A DNA stretch of 7,733 nt from Singulisphaera sp. GP187 (GTDB taxonomy: Bacteria > Planctomycetota > Phycisphaerae > Phycisphaerales > SM1A02), in the NCBI GenBank assembly GCA_945896765.1, contig CAMDEL010000068.1, positions 1 through 7,733 on the forward strand, in the 5' to 3' direction. The position numbers were made by a program, and so were the translations under genes. This document shows positions 6,467 through 7,733 of this stretch, piece by piece. The notes beneath the pieces were generated by a model. The model had not been told where the DNA came from. It made no database searches and saw nothing but the letters and a program-made list of their open reading frames with translations. Numbering within the stretch: the stretch's first letter is position 1; every line of letters begins with the position of its first letter.

Positions 6467-7050
6467 GCGACTCTGGCAGAATTTTCTCCGCTGCCGTTCT
6501 TGTTTCAGGTGGAGGTTCAACTGCTCTCAACTTGATTGCATGCGCAGAGCGGGGCGAGATTCCAATTCATATCGCGCTGATCGTCGCTCATCGTGCGGAG
6601 ATTCCCGCAGTCACACGTTGTGCTGGCGCTGGTCGAAAAGTCGTCGTTCTCCCTGGAAATTCTTCTCCCGCGGCGAGTGACGAAATGGATGATTTACTGC
6701 ACTCCCACGGCATCGAATTGGTCATTCTCGGCGGATATTTGCGTGCTCTGCGTGTCGGTCCATGGTCAGGTCGGGCGCTCAACATTCATCCCGCACTGCT
6801 TCCTGCTTTCGGCGGCCAAGGAATGTATGGCCAACATGTACATGAGGCGGTCATCGCAAGCGGCGCACGCGAATCTGGTTGCACGGTGCATTTTGTTGAT
6901 GACCGATATGACCATGGCGAAACAATTGTGCAGCGCAAAGTTCCCGTCTTGCCAAACGACAGTGCGGACTCGCTTGCAAAGCGCATTGCTATCGAAGAAC
7001 ACATTGCCTTTCCTGAGGCAATTCGAATCTGGGCTGCACGACAGCACTAA
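6463..7050 (+). CDS. purN: Phosphoribosylglycinamide formyltransferase (GART, 10-formyl-THF dependent)
   Basis: PurN transfers the formyl group of 10-formyl-THF to GAR, the third step of purine synthesis, in the cytoplasm. Residues 11-20 (AVLVSGGGST) form the phosphate-binding start of the fold; E. coli has SGNGSN there, so the loop is a variant. The catalytic triad is present: N107 and H109 in LNIHPALLPAF and D150 in DDRYDHGETIVQ, equivalent to E. coli N106, H108 and D144. GGQGMYGQHVHEAV and SGCTVHFVDD are family hallmarks. Length (195 residues) is near the usual 190-215. The start is GTG, overlapping the thioesterase stop as GTGA; no earlier start is needed because the conserved strand begins about nine residues in. 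The next gene follows in the same frame after 9 nt. The assignment is secure. Confidence 0.96.
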   Translation: MSDSGRIFSAAVLVSGGGSTALNLIACAERGEIPIHIALIVAHRAEIPAVTRCAGAGRKVVVLPGNSSPAASDEMDDLLHSHGIELVILGGYLRALRVGPWSGRALNIHPALLPAFGGQGMYGQHVHEAVIASGARESGCTVHFVDDRYDHGETIVQRKVPVLPNDSADSLAKRIAIEEHIAFPEAIRIWAARQH

Positions 7051-7059
7051 CATATCGCG

Positions 7060-7733
7060 ATGCAACAATGGCTGAAAGCATTGGCATTTGGATCGCTTGC
7101 GATGTGTTCGCTCACAATCGCAACTCCACCATCCAAGGAACAACTAGAACTTGCCCTGCCTCGACTGATTGCTTCCGACCGTGAAAGTGAAGCGCTCGCA
7201 TTGATCGAGTCGTATCTTTCGATTCATCCCGACGATGCTCAAGTTCTCTTCGATGCATCGAGAATTGCATCACACAGCGGCGATCCACGAGGAGCAGCGG
7301 TGTATGCGATCCGATCTTTGCGCGCAGGTTGGTTGGATGACAAGGCGCTTGACGAACATTCTGATTTGAATCGTCTGCGCGCACACGAATCTTGGCAACA
7401 AGTGCTTGCGATTCGCAAACAAATTCGCGACTCCTCGAAGATTCCGCAGGACGCAAATGATGCAGCAGACGCATCAAAAACCCAGTCAAATTTCAGTAGA
7501 AATGACGCGATCGCGCGGCGTTCCCTGCAATCTTGGCTTGCGCAATTCGGTGGTGGTCGATATCGCACTGAAGAAAAAACATCTCTCAATCTCATCTTGG
7601 CGTACTCCGTCGAGCCCGAAGGATTTCGTCGAACGATGATCACGATCGAAAAATTGTCGGCAACACTTTCGAAGATTCTCTTCGGCGAAATCCAAGCCCA
7701 GAGCGTCTTGTTGGTGATCGCGACACCTGAAGA
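7060..7733 (+). CDS. Exported TPR-like protein, partial (3' end outside window)
   Basis: The frame is open from ATG 7060 to the window edge, giving 224 residues. The N-terminus has a Sec-type signal: MQQWLK, then a hydrophobic core at 7-21, with cleavage plausible after TIA. Cys16 sits in LAMC, but Met at -1 makes a lipobox unlikely. Residues ~27-125 look like tetratricopeptide repeats (EALALIESYLSIHPDDAQVL, then GDPRGAAVYAIRSLRAG) ending in an AGWLDDKAL...DLNRLRAHESW pattern common at the end of TPR groups. A polar linker (~126-150) leads to a second domain starting near FGGGRYRTEEKTSLNLILAY with IATPE at the edge. That layout recalls planctomycete exported proteins with a peptidase-MA-like domain, but no HExxH is visible inside the window. 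It starts 9 nt after purN in the same frame. The function is unknown. Confidence 0.75.
   Translation, partial: MQQWLKALAFGSLAMCSLTIATPPSKEQLELALPRLIASDRESEALALIESYLSIHPDDAQVLFDASRIASHSGDPRGAAVYAIRSLRAGWLDDKALDEHSDLNRLRAHESWQQVLAIRKQIRDSSKIPQDANDAADASKTQSNFSRNDAIARRSLQSWLAQFGGGRYRTEEKTSLNLILAYSVEPEGFRRTMITIEKLSATLSKILFGEIQAQSVLLVIATPE

Noticed and set aside
7060..7110. Lipoprotein signal (LAMC) in the last gene
   Set aside because: The residue before Cys is Met, not Gly/Ala/Ser, so an ordinary signal peptide fits better.

Overview
The window is a compact run of bacterial housekeeping genes, all on the plus strand except one possible small gene. It starts inside pheT and ends inside a secreted protein gene. 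Intergenic gaps are small or negative, GC content looks moderate (roughly low 50s percent by eye), start codons include GTG, and most starts lack a clear Shine-Dalgarno sequence. The protein styles fit a planctomycete-like bacterium, perhaps Phycisphaerae: UvrA with extra Cys/His positions and a Lys-rich tail, PurN with a GGQGMYG segment, and an exported TPR-like protein. This placement is an inference from pattern memory and no search was run.

Layout. Positions 1-1071 hold the C-terminal part of pheT (phenylalanyl-tRNA synthetase beta). It overlaps by 4 nt a cyclodeaminase/cyclohydrolase-family gene (1068-1679), which is followed after 9 nt by a membrane-anchored alpha/beta hydrolase (1689-2600). 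A 426-nt gap (2601-3026) comes next. It contains a minus-strand-oriented intrinsic terminator, a possible minus-strand small ORF, several inverted repeats and an 8-codon upstream ORF touching the next start. The second plus-strand cluster is uvrA (3027-6020), a YciA-like acyl-CoA thioesterase (6053-6466), purN overlapping it by 4 nt (6463-7050), and a partial exported TPR-like protein (7060 to the window edge).

How the genes relate. The cyclodeaminase-family protein may make methenyl-/10-formyl-tetrahydrofolate, and PurN consumes 10-formyl-tetrahydrofolate in purine synthesis. They sit in different clusters, so the link is metabolic and not an operon. UvrA (nucleotide excision repair) and PheRS beta (translation) are core functions. 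The hydrolase and thioesterase have family-level assignments only.

I see no mobile element, CRISPR array, tRNA or rRNA. The least explained stretch is the gap before uvrA. Its most coherent reading is a short minus-strand transcription unit, coding or non-coding, ending at the terminator at 2609-2648. Compositional oddities are four copies of the octamer GCGATCGC and heavy use of the arginine codon CGA.
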